Counted from the first letter of the stretch, positions 20,291-27,815 are shown. The stretch: DNA of 27,815 bases from Actinomycetota bacterium (GCA_005884155.1 VAXD01000034.1:1-27815), one strand, 5' to 3'. Translations and numbers: made by a program. Notes: generated by a model not told the origin, from the letters alone.

Positions 20291-21217
20291 GACCTGAGTG
20301 CCCGCGCCCACGGCGCGCGCTTTTGCGAGCACAGCCGCGCCGATGGCGACGTCCCACGCGGCGAGGCCGTTCGACTTGAAGACCATGATGTCGTCGTCGG
20401 CCTGGCGGCCGGGAAGCTCGCCACCGATCACCTCCTGAAGCTGGTGCACCTCGAGCCAGTCAAGCACGCCGGCTTCGACGGGCTCGATCAGGTCACCCGA
20501 CTCGAGGCGAGACTGCTCGACCGAGTCGCAGCAGACGAAAGCCGCGCGCTCGAGGACGACGTTGTCGAGCTCCCGGCGACGCGGGTCGTTCGCGCCGATT
20601 GCGCAGACCAGGGCGCCCGCACGCAACCACTCGCCGCGCAGCACCGGGTCCTTCGAGGTCGTCGCGGTCACGACGACATCCTGCTGAGCCGGGTCGCGGT
20701 GGCTCTCGCCAGGCTCGGCGCCGACCTCCTTGCAGAACTCGCGAAGCTTGTCCTCGCTGCGGCAGTAGGCGACCACACGCTCGATACCCGGCAACGCCTC
20801 GCGGATGCACGCGACCTGGCTGCGCGCCTGCCAGCCGCAGCCGATGACCCCGAGCGACTCCGCGCCCTCGCGCGCGAGGTGCTTGGCGGCGACGCCGCTG
20901 GCCGCGCCGGTCCGCAACTGGCCAAGCTTGTCGGCCTCGATCACTGCGGCCAGCTCGGCCTTCTGCGTATCGAAGAGAACGACCACGAACGGCGTCCCGT
21001 CTTCCATCCACGCGTAGGACTTCAGCCCCGCGAAGCCGAGCTCTCCGTCGACGGCGGCCATCAGCGCGAACTGCCCGTGCTCGAGCCGCGCCCGCCGCCG
21101 AGGCAGGTTCTCGACCGCGCCCTCGGCGAGCCGCCGGAACGAGCCCTCGACGGCCTCGAGCGCATCGGCGGGCGTGAGAAGCTCTGCGACCTCGGCTTCG
21201 GTCAGGTACAGCGGCAA
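20288..21217 (-). CDS. Ornithine cyclodeaminase / mu-crystallin family oxidoreductase
   Basis: A 309-residue protein from TTG 21217. The N-terminal LYLTEAEVAELLTPADALEAVEGSF, the substrate region (GFAGLKSYAWM) and ADKLGQLRTGAASGVAAKHLA are typical, followed by the NAD-binding turn VIGCGWQARSQV (usually GxGxQA) and VVVTATTSKDPVL, then ALVCAIGANDPRRRELD. Family members include ornithine cyclodeaminase, alanine dehydrogenase and ketimine reductases; the substrate here is undecided. A TAGCCT hexamer overlaps the stop codon of the upstream DUF421 gene, nine bases before the TTG, so it may have its own promoter. Its stop codon borders the long hairpin. Confidence 0.88.
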   Translation of the reverse strand: MPLYLTEAEVAELLTPADALEAVEGSFRRLAEGAVENLPRRRARLEHGQFALMAAVDGELGFAGLKSYAWMEDGTPFVVVLFDTQKAELAAVIEADKLGQLRTGAASGVAAKHLAREGAESLGVIGCGWQARSQVACIREALPGIERVVAYCRSEDKLREFCKEVGAEPGESHRDPAQQDVVVTATTSKDPVLRGEWLRAGALVCAIGANDPRRRELDNVVLERAAFVCCDSVEQSRLESGDLIEPVEAGVLDWLEVHQLQEVIGGELPGRQADDDIMVFKSNGLAAWDVAIGAAVLAKARAVGAGTQV

Positions 21218-21226
21218 GGCGCTCGG

Positions 21227-21232
21227 AGGCTA
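21227..21232 (-). promoter_or_regulatory. Possible -10 element (TAGCCT) of the cyclodeaminase-like gene
   Basis: TAGCCT on the minus strand, nine bases before TTG 21217. It contains the TAG stop of the DUF421 gene, as the LivK -10 contains the stop of its upstream gene. Confidence 0.35.
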
Positions 21233-21673
21233 CTGCTTCTTCGGGATAAAGCTGATCGCCCCGCTCGGCTCGAAGACCGCCCACTGGACATCCGCGAGCG
21301 ACGCGATCTGCTGCCCGCGGGCCTGCTCGGCGAGCTCCTCATGCGTGATCCGCTCGCGCTTCAGGTTGCGCTCGATCACCTCTCCGTCCTGCATGAGCAC
21401 GATCGGGTCGCCGTGGAGAAAGCTCCGCGCCCAGCGGAACTTGAACGAGGTGAACGAGACGAGGAGCTGGAGCACCGCGATCGTGCCGACCGCGATCACC
21501 GCGCCGGTGACGGAGTAATCGTCCTGCGTCAGCCCCTGCTGGATCGAGTCACCGAGCACGATCAGGAGGATCAGGTCGAACGGCTCGAGCGACGAGAGCT
21601 CGCGCCGGCCGATGATCCGCGTCAGCAGGAAGATGAACGCGAACAGCGCGATCGCGCGGACGACGATGTCCAT
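21230..21673 (-). CDS. DUF421 (YetF-like) membrane protein
   Basis: A 147-residue protein from ATG 21673. About three N-terminal membrane helices (IVVRAIALFAFIFLLTRIIG, FDLILLIVLGDSIQQG, VTGAVIAVGTIAVLQLLVSF) precede the soluble YetF domain with RNLKRERITHEELAEQARG, SLADVQWAVFEPSGAISFIPK. The family is widespread and linked to spore or membrane physiology in Bacillus; the molecular role is unknown. Its ATG overlaps the stop of the membrane-anchored gene upstream (TGATG), so the two are a coupled pair. Confidence 0.9.
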   Translation of the reverse strand: MDIVVRAIALFAFIFLLTRIIGRRELSSLEPFDLILLIVLGDSIQQGLTQDDYSVTGAVIAVGTIAVLQLLVSFTSFKFRWARSFLHGDPIVLMQDGEVIERNLKRERITHEELAEQARGQQIASLADVQWAVFEPSGAISFIPKKQ

Positions 21674-22200
21674 CAGGGAAACACCGTCAGCTCGCGCTCG
21701 TAGGTGATCAGGCGGGTCTTGCCGTCGGTCAGCCAGACGGTCTGGGGGCGGCCGAACGCCACGTTCGTCGGGTTCACCTGGAACTGCATAAAGAGGATGT
21801 GGCTCTGGCCAGCCGGGATGTGGCCGAGCTCGAACGAGAGTCGGCCGTTGTTGCTTGCCTCGCTAACCGGGCTCGGCTCGATCGTGTTGATCGACATGCC
21901 TTCCGCCCAGCCTGTGCCGAGCACGAGGTACGCGTCCTTCAGCTCCTGGCGCGCGGTGACGTGGAAGCGCGCCTCGTAGAGCAGCCCACCGCGGAGCTTG
22001 GACGGCGCGTAGATCTTCAGCGAGGCGGCCGGCGAGACGAGGGTGGTCGTGTCCGGGCGCTGGCCGAAGACATTGAAGAGCGCCACGACCGGAACGGCGG
22101 CGACGAGCGCCATCAGCCCGCGCCGGATCCAGATGTCGTTCCGCCGGCCCTCGAGGTCGCGGTCTCGCTTGAGGACGAGCGTGTCAGGCACGTCCGCCAT
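21673..22200 (-). CDS. Membrane-anchored protein of unknown function, partner of DUF421
   Basis: A 175-residue protein from ATG 22200. A charged cytoplasmic start (VLKRDRDLEGRRNDIWIRRG) leads into one membrane helix, LMALVAAVPVVALFNVFG (about 29-46). The rest, about 130 residues, is a predicted extracytoplasmic beta-sandwich: ASLKIYAPSKLRGGLLYEARFHV, DAYLVLGTGWAEGMSINTIEPSP, LSFELGHIPAGQSHILFMQFQVNP and QTVWLTDG. The fold resembles CARDB/Ig-like domains that describe additivity of flow terms, but no family is claimed. It is translationally coupled to DUF421, suggesting a shared membrane complex. Confidence 0.75.
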   Translation of the reverse strand: MADVPDTLVLKRDRDLEGRRNDIWIRRGLMALVAAVPVVALFNVFGQRPDTTTLVSPAASLKIYAPSKLRGGLLYEARFHVTARQELKDAYLVLGTGWAEGMSINTIEPSPVSEASNNGRLSFELGHIPAGQSHILFMQFQVNPTNVAFGRPQTVWLTDGKTRLITYERELTVFP

Positions 22201-22233
22201 GCGGCGCGATTCGCTGCTGCGGGCGACGATCCT

Positions 22234-23400
22234 CTAGGAGTGGGCCCAGGCGATCAGGCCGCCGCCCGCGAGGACGACCGCGCCGAGCGCGGCGAACACG
22301 ACCAGCAACGCATCGCTTCCGCTGCCGCCGTCTGGCGAGGCGGTGGCGGTTGGATGCTGCTCGAGCGCGACGGTCTCGTAGCCGTAGACGGCGCGGGTGC
22401 GACCGTCTGCATCCGGGTCGGCGAGGTAGGTCTCGAACTGGTCGGCCCGCACGAGCGCCAGACGCGTCGTCATCAGCTTCATGACCATGTCCGCGACGGA
22501 CAGCGGATGCCGCTTGACCGCCTGGGCCCAGGTCGGGGCGCCGCCCGGGGGCCGCAGGAGCCGCACGACCGGAGCGGGGCTCGCCTCCAGGCGCACGTGC
22601 GGTTTGCCGGCGCCGCGCGCCTCGACGTGGAAGCTGAGCGGGCGCCCGTCGCCGAGGATCCGGTCGAACGTCACCGGCGTCTGGCCGGGAAGCGTGAGCT
22701 GCCCGCGCACCCGCAACGGCGCTGCGATCGTCGGCCGGTGGTTCAGCGTCAAGACCGCGCCGTAGAAGTTGGCGAACGCCCCGGTCAGGCGCACGCCGGC
22801 GAGGGACGCGCGGCGCGTCTCGTCCAGCAGCCGCGCAAGCTCGGGGAGGCGGGCTGTCCCGGTGTAGATGGGCTGCGCGAACGCGGTCGCGTTCTTGACC
22901 GTCAGCACCGTCCGATCACCCTCGCGTTGAAGTCGCAGCCGCACCGGAAGGTACGGCGCGGCCGCCCGTGGGCGCAGGAACACGTCGGCGGCGAGCACCT
23001 TGCGCCCCGGCGAGAAGCCGGCCCAGAGCAGCTGATCCGTGCGCAGCCCCGGAGTCGACTGGCTACCGGGAGCCGGCAGCGCGTCGTCGATCGGGCCACC
23101 GATCGCGAGCTGGTAGTCGCCCTTGCCGCGAACGAGAAGCCGTTGACGGACCCGGATCTGCGCCGGCCGGGCGTCCGGCCCCACGCCGACCATCACCCGC
23201 TCGGTGCTCGAGACGTGCACGCGCGGCGAGATGAAGAGCTGTGGCAGCGCTGTCCGGCCGACGAGCGGGGGGAGCGGCGTCGGGTACGGGACCGGCCCTG
23301 GCAGCACAACCTGCTGCGGCCGCCCGGCCGACGAAGCGACGGCGGGAAGCGCGAGCGCCGACGTGGCTGCCGCGAGCAGGAGGCGCGCCCGGCGGTTCAT
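22234..23400 (-). CDS. Secreted, C-terminally membrane-anchored protein of unknown function
   Basis: A 388-residue protein from ATG 23400. It has a Sec signal peptide (MNRRARLLLAAATSALALPAVASSAG), a Pro-rich linker, a large beta-rich extracellular part (VMVGVGPDARPAQIRVRQRL, YLPVRLRLQREGDRTVLTVKN, LRVRGQLTLPGQTPVTF) and a C-terminal helix, ALLVVFAALGAVVLAGGGLIAW, next to the Ser-Gly linker GGSGSD. This gives a type I topology without an LPxTG motif. No catalytic motif is recognised. Its ATG overlaps the LivK stop by four bases (ATGA), so it is expressed with a periplasmic-binding-type lipoprotein. A role as surface accessory of that importer is inferred. Confidence 0.75.
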   Translation of the reverse strand: MNRRARLLLAAATSALALPAVASSAGRPQQVVLPGPVPYPTPLPPLVGRTALPQLFISPRVHVSSTERVMVGVGPDARPAQIRVRQRLLVRGKGDYQLAIGGPIDDALPAPGSQSTPGLRTDQLLWAGFSPGRKVLAADVFLRPRAAAPYLPVRLRLQREGDRTVLTVKNATAFAQPIYTGTARLPELARLLDETRRASLAGVRLTGAFANFYGAVLTLNHRPTIAAPLRVRGQLTLPGQTPVTFDRILGDGRPLSFHVEARGAGKPHVRLEASPAPVVRLLRPPGGAPTWAQAVKRHPLSVADMVMKLMTTRLALVRADQFETYLADPDADGRTRAVYGYETVALEQHPTATASPDGGSGSDALLVVFAALGAVVLAGGGLIAWAHS

Positions 23401-24623
23401 CGCGTCTGGGGGATCGACGGCAACGTCGACGAGAGCGGATCGTTCTTGACCGGCGCGTAGATCATGTCGTGGAAGCGTGCGAAGTAGACGTCGTCGTCGA
23501 CGACTCCCTCGTGGCTGTGCTGGTTGAAGCCGCGCTCGTCCCCGTTCGCGCCCTGGGTCGTCACCTGGTTCATCGTCGCGAGCACCTTCTCGTGGTCGAA
23601 GGAGCCCGCCCGAGTGAGGGCGGCAACGAGCACGCGCGCGAAGTCGTAGGCGTACATCGCGAACTCGGGGGGCTGGACGACTTGCTTCCCGCCGGCTGTG
23701 CGCACGCCCACATAATCAGCGCCGTACGTCGACTCGTACTGCGACTGGAAGCTTTCGAACGGCCCCGTCCCGACCTCCGCGGTCAACCGCCCGCCTGCGA
23801 ACGTCAGCCCGTCGACCCAGTCAGGATGGTCGGCGAGTCGCTGCCGGATGTACGGGTCGGCGCCGGTCGGCGGCGTGTAGATGGGAACGTTCCAGGCGAG
23901 GCTGCGCGCGGCGGTGAGCACGGCTGCGATCGTCGGCGGCTGGGCCCAGACGAGCAGCGCGGTCGCGCCGGAGCGGCGCGCGCGCAGGATCTGCGCGGAG
24001 AGATCCGACGAGCCCGCAGGGAGGGTCACCTTGAGCGCGACTGAGCTCGGGTTCTCCGAGAACGCCTTGTCGAGATCGGCCGCGCCCTCCTGGCCGTATG
24101 CGCTGTCGTCATGCAGAAGCCCGACCTTCAGGTGCTTCGGGATCAGGTACTCCGCGTAGCGGAACGCGATCCCGTGGTTCGTCGGCGCGATCCGGAAGAC
24201 ATTCGGCCGTGTCTCTGGGTCGACGAGCCCCGAGCCGCCGTCGTAGACGATGCCGATCGCCACGTGATCGCGATTCGCGATCTGCCAGGTCGCGTCGACG
24301 CCCGTCCCGTCGGTGATGATCGCGACCGCGCCCGCGTCGAGCGCGTTGCGTGTGTCCTCGACCGCGGTTCGTGCCGAGAGATGGTTGTCGTAGACCTTGA
24401 CTACGAGGTGGTAGCTGCGGCTGCCGACGATGAGGCCGCCGCCCGAGTTGATCCCGGCGGTTGACAGCTCGACTCCCTGCTTGATCGTCTGCGCGACGTA
24501 CGGGCTGCCCGTGACGGGCACGTCGATCGCGACGACCACATCTCCGCCTGCCTGATGACCGCTCTTGCCGCACCCGGCTGCGAGCAGCGCCAGCACCGCG
24601 AGCACGACAACGGTCCGGCGCAT
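23397..24623 (-). CDS. Branched-chain amino-acid-type ABC transporter substrate-binding lipoprotein (LivK-like)
   Basis: A 408-residue protein from ATG 24623, starting MRRTVVVLAVLALLAAGCGKS with a lipobox LAAGC (Cys18), so a lipoprotein. The Peripla_BP_6 fold is clear: VVVAIDVPVTGSPYVAQTIKQG, AGINSGGGLIVG, VKVYDNHLSARTAVEDTRNAL, IITDGTGVDATWQIAN, HLKVGLLHDDSAYGQEGAADL and YAYDFARVLVAALTRAG. Ligands of this group are hydrophobic amino acids, amides or aromatic acids; the pocket is not decisive. The frame extends to 24653, but the lipoprotein start at 24623 is better. TAGGCT seven bases upstream, overlapping the stop of the LivMG gene, suggests an extra promoter giving surplus binding protein. 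Confidence 0.92.
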   Translation of the reverse strand: MRRTVVVLAVLALLAAGCGKSGHQAGGDVVVAIDVPVTGSPYVAQTIKQGVELSTAGINSGGGLIVGSRSYHLVVKVYDNHLSARTAVEDTRNALDAGAVAIITDGTGVDATWQIANRDHVAIGIVYDGGSGLVDPETRPNVFRIAPTNHGIAFRYAEYLIPKHLKVGLLHDDSAYGQEGAADLDKAFSENPSSVALKVTLPAGSSDLSAQILRARRSGATALLVWAQPPTIAAVLTAARSLAWNVPIYTPPTGADPYIRQRLADHPDWVDGLTFAGGRLTAEVGTGPFESFQSQYESTYGADYVGVRTAGGKQVVQPPEFAMYAYDFARVLVAALTRAGSFDHEKVLATMNQVTTQGANGDERGFNQHSHEGVVDDDVYFARFHDMIYAPVKNDPLSSTLPSIPQTR

Positions 24624-24630
24624 GGCGGGC

Positions 24631-24636
24631 AGCCTA
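24631..24636 (-). promoter_or_regulatory. Internal -10 element (TAGGCT) for the LivK-like gene
   Basis: TAGGCT on the minus strand, seven bases before ATG 24623. Its TAG is the stop codon of the fused LivM-LivG gene. An internal leaderless promoter would raise binding-protein levels above those of the membrane complex. Confidence 0.45.
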
Positions 24637-26478
24637 TAGGCGCCGAGCGCCAAGGTACGAGCTCCGAACGACGTCGCTTTCGGCGACCTCCGTGAGCGAT
24701 CCCTCGGCGACTGCGCGGCCCGCGTCGAGGACGATCACGCGGCCGGCTACCAGGCGGATGAGCCTGAGGTTGTGCTCCACGAGCAGGATCGCGACCCCGC
24801 TGCCGCGGATCCGCTCGACGATCTCGGCGAGGCGGTCGAGCTCGTCCGCTCCGGCGCCGGCTGCGAGCTCGTCGACGAGCAGGACCTGCGGTTCACTTGC
24901 GAGCGCGCCGGCCAGCGCGACCAGGCGCCGCTGAGAGCTCGTCAGCTCGGGGACAGGCGTCTCGGCTTGGCCGTCGAGGCCGACGAGCGCGAGCGCCTCG
25001 ACGCCCGCCGCCTCGGCGGTTCGCTGCTCCTCGCGGGCCTGCGGCGTCGCCAGCGCGGCTTTGATCGCGCCGCCGTGCCGGCGGCGGACGGTACGGCCGA
25101 CGAGCACGCTCTCGAGCGCGGTCAGCTCCGGGAATGCGACCGTCGTCTGCAGTGTTCGGGCGAGGCCGAGCCGGACGCGCTCGTGGGTCGGCTCGTCGGC
25201 AAGGTCGCGCTCGCCGAGCAGGACGCGCCCTGCGTCGGGCCGCTCGGTGCCGGAGAGCAGGCGCAGCGCAGTCGTCTTGCCGGAGCCGTTCGGGCCAACG
25301 AGCGCCGCCGTCTCGCCACGCGTGAGCTCGAGCGAGAGGCCGTCGAGCGCGACGACCCCTCCGAACGCCTTCCGGAGCCCTTCGGCGCGTAGCGCGGCGT
25401 CGTTTCCCATTGGTCCGACGGCCAGGCCCCCGGCTCTCGCTCTTCGCGCGCGTGCCTCGGGCCGGCGCAGGCGCGCGATCCACGGCTCGAGCCAGGGCAC
25501 GATCCCGGCGCCGCCGAGCGCGAGGACGAACAGGAGCAAGATCGCCGCCACGGCCGTGTCAAAGCGCTCCAGCGGTAGCTGCAGCAGGCGCGCGAGCGGG
25601 TCGGCGACGAGCCCGATCAGCCCGAGCGCGGCGATCCCGACCGCGGGGCCGAGCGTCGCGGCAGCGCCGCCGAGCAGCACGGCAACGAGCAGCTTGAAGG
25701 AGAAGAACGGGTCGTAGGCGGAAGGGTCGGCGACCGCCGAGAGCTGCACCGAGAGCCCGCCCGCGAGCCCGGCAAGGAAGGCCGAGGCGGCGAACGCCCC
25801 GAGCCTCCGTCGTCCGAGTCGAACGCCGAGCGACGTGGCGAGCGGTGGCGCCTGCCGCAGGGCCGAGAGCTCGAGCCCGGGCGCGCCGCGCCGCACCGCG
25901 GCGATCCCGACCGCCGAGAGGACGAGCAACCCGAGCGCAACCTCGAAGTGCACCGTCGGCGTCGCCGAGAGCCCGAGCAGATTCTTCTCCGGGACGATCA
26001 GGCCCTGCGACCCGCCGGAGACCGAAGGGAATGCGAGCAGGAACAGCCAGACGAGCCAGGCGAGCAGCCACGTGCTGACCGCGACGAACGCGGGCCGCAG
26101 CCGGACGACCCCGCCCGAGAGCAGCGCGGCAACGATCGCCGCCGCACCTCCGGCGAGCGCGGCGGGCTCGAGCGGCCAGCCCTCCCGCGCCATCAGCAGC
26201 GCGGACGTGAACGCTCCCACCGCGAGGAAGGCGCCCTGGCCGAGCGACGGCAGCCCGGCCGCGCCGACGGTCAGCCCGAGCCCGGTCGCTGCGACCGCGA
26301 GGTAGAGGGTGTTCGCAAGCGCGTCCGTCCGCACGCCCGGCAGGGAGAGAAACGGGACGAGCGCCGCGAGCGCGACCACCGCGACCGCGATCCACGCGCC
26401 CGTGCTCCAGCCGGAGCGCGCCTCGGCAAAGGCCCGCCGCAACTCGGTTCCGGTCCGCGCGAGCGCGGCTGCCGTCAC
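24634..26478 (-). CDS. Fused branched-chain amino-acid ABC permease and ATP-binding protein (LivM-LivG)
   Basis: A 614-residue protein from GTG 26478. Residues 1-335 are a LivM-type permease with about nine to ten helices, including GLGLTVGAAGLPSLGQGAFLAVGA (the LivM LSxGQ-like loop) and FSFKLLVAVLLGG. After a basic linker (RLRRPEARARRARAG), residues 360-614 are a LivG-type ATPase: Walker A GPNGSGKTT (395-403), a degenerate signature LTSSQRR (512-518) in place of LSGGQ/LSYGQ, Walker B VLLVDE (532-537) and His569. Fusions of this kind occur in actinobacteria. The companion ATPase LivF is not in the window. The start overlaps the LivH stop (GTGA). Confidence 0.92.
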   Translation of the reverse strand: MTAAALARTGTELRRAFAEARSGWSTGAWIAVAVVALAALVPFLSLPGVRTDALANTLYLAVAATGLGLTVGAAGLPSLGQGAFLAVGAFTSALLMAREGWPLEPAALAGGAAAIVAALLSGGVVRLRPAFVAVSTWLLAWLVWLFLLAFPSVSGGSQGLIVPEKNLLGLSATPTVHFEVALGLLVLSAVGIAAVRRGAPGLELSALRQAPPLATSLGVRLGRRRLGAFAASAFLAGLAGGLSVQLSAVADPSAYDPFFSFKLLVAVLLGGAAATLGPAVGIAALGLIGLVADPLARLLQLPLERFDTAVAAILLLFVLALGGAGIVPWLEPWIARLRRPEARARRARAGGLAVGPMGNDAALRAEGLRKAFGGVVALDGLSLELTRGETAALVGPNGSGKTTALRLLSGTERPDAGRVLLGERDLADEPTHERVRLGLARTLQTTVAFPELTALESVLVGRTVRRRHGGAIKAALATPQAREEQRTAEAAGVEALALVGLDGQAETPVPELTSSQRRLVALAGALASEPQVLLVDELAAGAGADELDRLAEIVERIRGSGVAILLVEHNLRLIRLVAGRVIVLDAGRAVAEGSLTEVAESDVVRSSYLGARRL

Positions 26479-27407
26479 TCGCGCGCCTCCAGCGCCTCGC
26501 GTGACGGCCAGACGGCGATCAGCAGCAGCACGAACGCAATCGGCAGCACCTCCCGGTACGACGGCCCGAGCTGCCAGGAGCCCAGATGCACGTTCGCAAT
26601 GGCCGCCTCGAGGACGCCGAGCACGAGGCCCGCCGCGAATGCCCGCAGCGGCGGCCCGAAGCGCACCGCGAGCGCCGCGACGAGGCCTTTCAGCCCAAGC
26701 AGCGTCCCCGTGTTCGCGTTGACCGCCTCCCCCGGCGCCGCCGCGATCGCCGCGATCATCGCCAGCGCGCCGACGAGCCCGAACGCAAGCGCGACGAGCA
26801 GGTCGACCGGCACGCCGACCACACGCGCGCCCTCGGAATCGTCGGCGACGGCGCGGAGCGCGCGGCCGAAGCGCGTCCGCTCGAGCAGCCAGGCCGACCC
26901 GAGCGCAAGCGCCAGCGCGAGCCCGAAGACGAAGAACGCGCGCGCCTGGACCTGCGCCCCACCGACGCGGATGAACCCGTCGTGCCCGACGCGGTGGAAC
27001 GGCAGCGGGTCAGGGAAGACGTACGACGAGCGCTGAAACGTCGCCCCGATCACCGCTCGGATCGCGAAAGCAACAGCGGCGGTCCCCGCGACCCAGCCGA
27101 TCGTCGACCCGCGCGAGAGGTACGGCTGGACGATTCCCACGTAGGTCGCCACGCCGGCCGCGACGCAGAGGACGAGCCCGACGATCAGTGCCCCCAGGAA
27201 GCGCGGCTCGTGCGCGCCCGCCTGCGTCACGGGCGCCGTCCCGGCGAGCACGAGCAGCGTCGCGAAGATTCCGAGCCCGACGAGGTCGCCGAACGCGAAG
27301 TTCACGATCCCGGTCAGCCGGTACATGAGCGTGTGCCCGGCGGCGAAGAGCCCGTAGACCCCGCCGGCCGCAAGCCCGCTGATCAGCACCTGGAGCCCGA
27401 TCGTCAC
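26475..27407 (-). CDS. Branched-chain amino-acid-type ABC transporter permease (LivH-like)
   Basis: A 310-residue integral membrane protein from GTG 27407. It opens LQVLISGLAAGGVYGLFAAGHTLMYRLTGIVNFAFGDL, the hallmark N-terminus of LivH permeases, and contains the cytoplasmic coupling segment RTRFGRALRAVADDSEGARVVGVPVD before the last helices (GLKGLVAALAVRFGPP, FAAGLVLGVLEAAIA). About eight to nine helices fit the family. It is the first gene of the importer operon LivH, LivM-LivG fusion, LivK, secreted unknown. No clear Shine-Dalgarno or TANNNT precedes its start, so its promoter is not evident. Confidence 0.92.
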   Translation of the reverse strand: MTIGLQVLISGLAAGGVYGLFAAGHTLMYRLTGIVNFAFGDLVGLGIFATLLVLAGTAPVTQAGAHEPRFLGALIVGLVLCVAAGVATYVGIVQPYLSRGSTIGWVAGTAAVAFAIRAVIGATFQRSSYVFPDPLPFHRVGHDGFIRVGGAQVQARAFFVFGLALALALGSAWLLERTRFGRALRAVADDSEGARVVGVPVDLLVALAFGLVGALAMIAAIAAAPGEAVNANTGTLLGLKGLVAALAVRFGPPLRAFAAGLVLGVLEAAIANVHLGSWQLGPSYREVLPIAFVLLLIAVWPSREALEARE

Positions 27408-27443
27408 GGGGAGAGTTTGGCGGAACCCCGCTCGTTGTCCTGC

Positions 27444-27815
27444 CTAGTAGGAGCTAGTGCGCCTCCTCCTCGCGAAGCGCCGCATCTCCTTGCGCGACTC
27501 CGCTTTGAGCCGCGCATCCTTGCGGATCTCGAGCGCCCGCATCTCCCGCTGGAGCTTGCGGTAACTCGCGAAGCGCTCGGCCGGAAGGGAGCCGTCCGAG
27601 ATCGCCGTCTTAACTGCGCAGCCCGGTTCGTGCTCGTGCGAGCAGTCCGAGAAGCGGCACTCGCCGGCGAGCTCGGCGATCTCCGCGAAGGTCGAGTCGA
27701 GCACCTCCTCGCCGGCCCAGAGCTGCAGCTCGCGCATTCCGGGCGTGTCGATCAGGAGCGCGCCCGAATCGAGCGGAACGAGCTCGCGGTGCGTGGTCGT
27801 GTGGCGGCCGCGGCC
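27444..27815 (-). CDS. rsgA: Ribosome small-subunit-dependent GTPase A, C-terminal part (5' end outside window)
   Basis: The last 123 residues are in the window. It starts in the GTPase domain with GRGRHTTTHRELVPL, then the G3 motif DTPG (fragment residues 23-26) in LLIDTPGMRELQLW. The C-terminal zinc-binding domain has the pattern ECRFSDCSHEHEPGC, with three cysteines and a histidine, as expected for RsgA/YjeQ, followed by a basic helical tail (LKAESRKEMRRFARRRR). RsgA assists late 30S maturation and is released by GTP hydrolysis. It ends 36 bases before the importer operon on the same strand. Confidence 0.93.
   Translation of the reverse strand, partial: GRGRHTTTHRELVPLDSGALLIDTPGMRELQLWAGEEVLDSTFAEIAELAGECRFSDCSHEHEPGCAVKTAISDGSLPAERFASYRKLQREMRALEIRKDARLKAESRKEMRRFARRRRTSSY

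Noticed and set aside
20150..21703. Long plus-strand open frame (517 codons) over the cyclodeaminase-like and DUF421 genes
   Set aside because: It is antisense to two clear genes, starts within the long hairpin, and is Arg/Leu/Glu-rich low-complexity sequence typical of shadow frames in GC-rich DNA.
21799..23460. Long plus-strand open frame (553 codons) opposite the secreted and membrane-anchored proteins
   Set aside because: Composition is Arg-rich without domains; the minus-strand readings have signal peptides, membrane helices and coupled overlaps.
1..27815. CRISPR array, tRNA, rRNA or insertion sequence
   Set aside because: No regularly spaced direct repeats, cloverleaf-type sequences, rRNA segments or transposase motifs were seen; the only dispersed repeats are the palindromic pairs and the long hairpin.

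Overview
The window is very GC-rich and densely packed, with strong G/C preference at third codon positions, many GTG and TTG starts, and neighbouring genes that often overlap by 1-4 bases (GTGA, ATGA, TGATG). Futalosine-type menaquinone (VitK2_biosynth) and DtxR-family genes, many crotonases and probable leaderless promoters (TANNNT 6-9 bases before the start codon) suggest a high-GC actinobacterium, perhaps a deep lineage such as Thermoleophilia. That placement is inferred, not tested. No rRNA, tRNA, CRISPR array, insertion sequence or phage gene was seen.

Layout. 1-1028 (minus): a SRPBCC / ArsR / VOC operon with an inverted-repeat operator. 1062-5368: a DUF4389 membrane protein, a PaaG-like crotonase, a divergent HtrA-like protease without signal peptide, and an EthD-like / crotonase / crotonase operon split by a palindromic repeat. 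5416-6803 (plus): a TPR protein coupled to a DMT-type membrane protein. 6793-9657: an MFS transporter, an aldehyde dehydrogenase with an apparent C-terminal deletion and frameshift, and a small conserved-looking gene with no clear start. 9824-12646: a small secreted protein, a mostly non-coding patch, a YunG / PIN / nucleotidyltransferase operon and a dienelactone-hydrolase-like protein. 12661-14165: NTF2-like, degenerate MBL-fold and GFA-type proteins. 14158-17614 (minus): a 3-oxoadipyl-CoA-type thiolase followed by two tandem DUF885 peptidase paralogues. 17741-20126: MqnA/MqnD-type protein, DtxR-type regulator, class II aldolase and two small unknown proteins. 20124-20290: a long hairpin-forming inverted repeat filling the gap between two convergent genes. 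20288-27407 (minus): ornithine-cyclodeaminase-like protein, DUF421 protein with a membrane-anchored partner, and a branched-chain-amino-acid-type ABC importer (LivH, a fused LivM-LivG, a lipoprotein LivK and a secreted unknown). 27444-27815: the C-terminal part of RsgA.

Functionally, the crotonases, thiolase, aldehyde dehydrogenase and importer fit a heterotrophic life on organic or amino acids, with CoA-thioester catabolism resembling the lower phenylacetate/benzoyl-CoA routes. The pathway is not complete here. The least explained structures are the 167-base hairpin at 20124-20290, the paired GGTGCCTGGCACC repeats that seem to supply the start codons of two catabolic genes, and the damaged ALDH-MFS junction.
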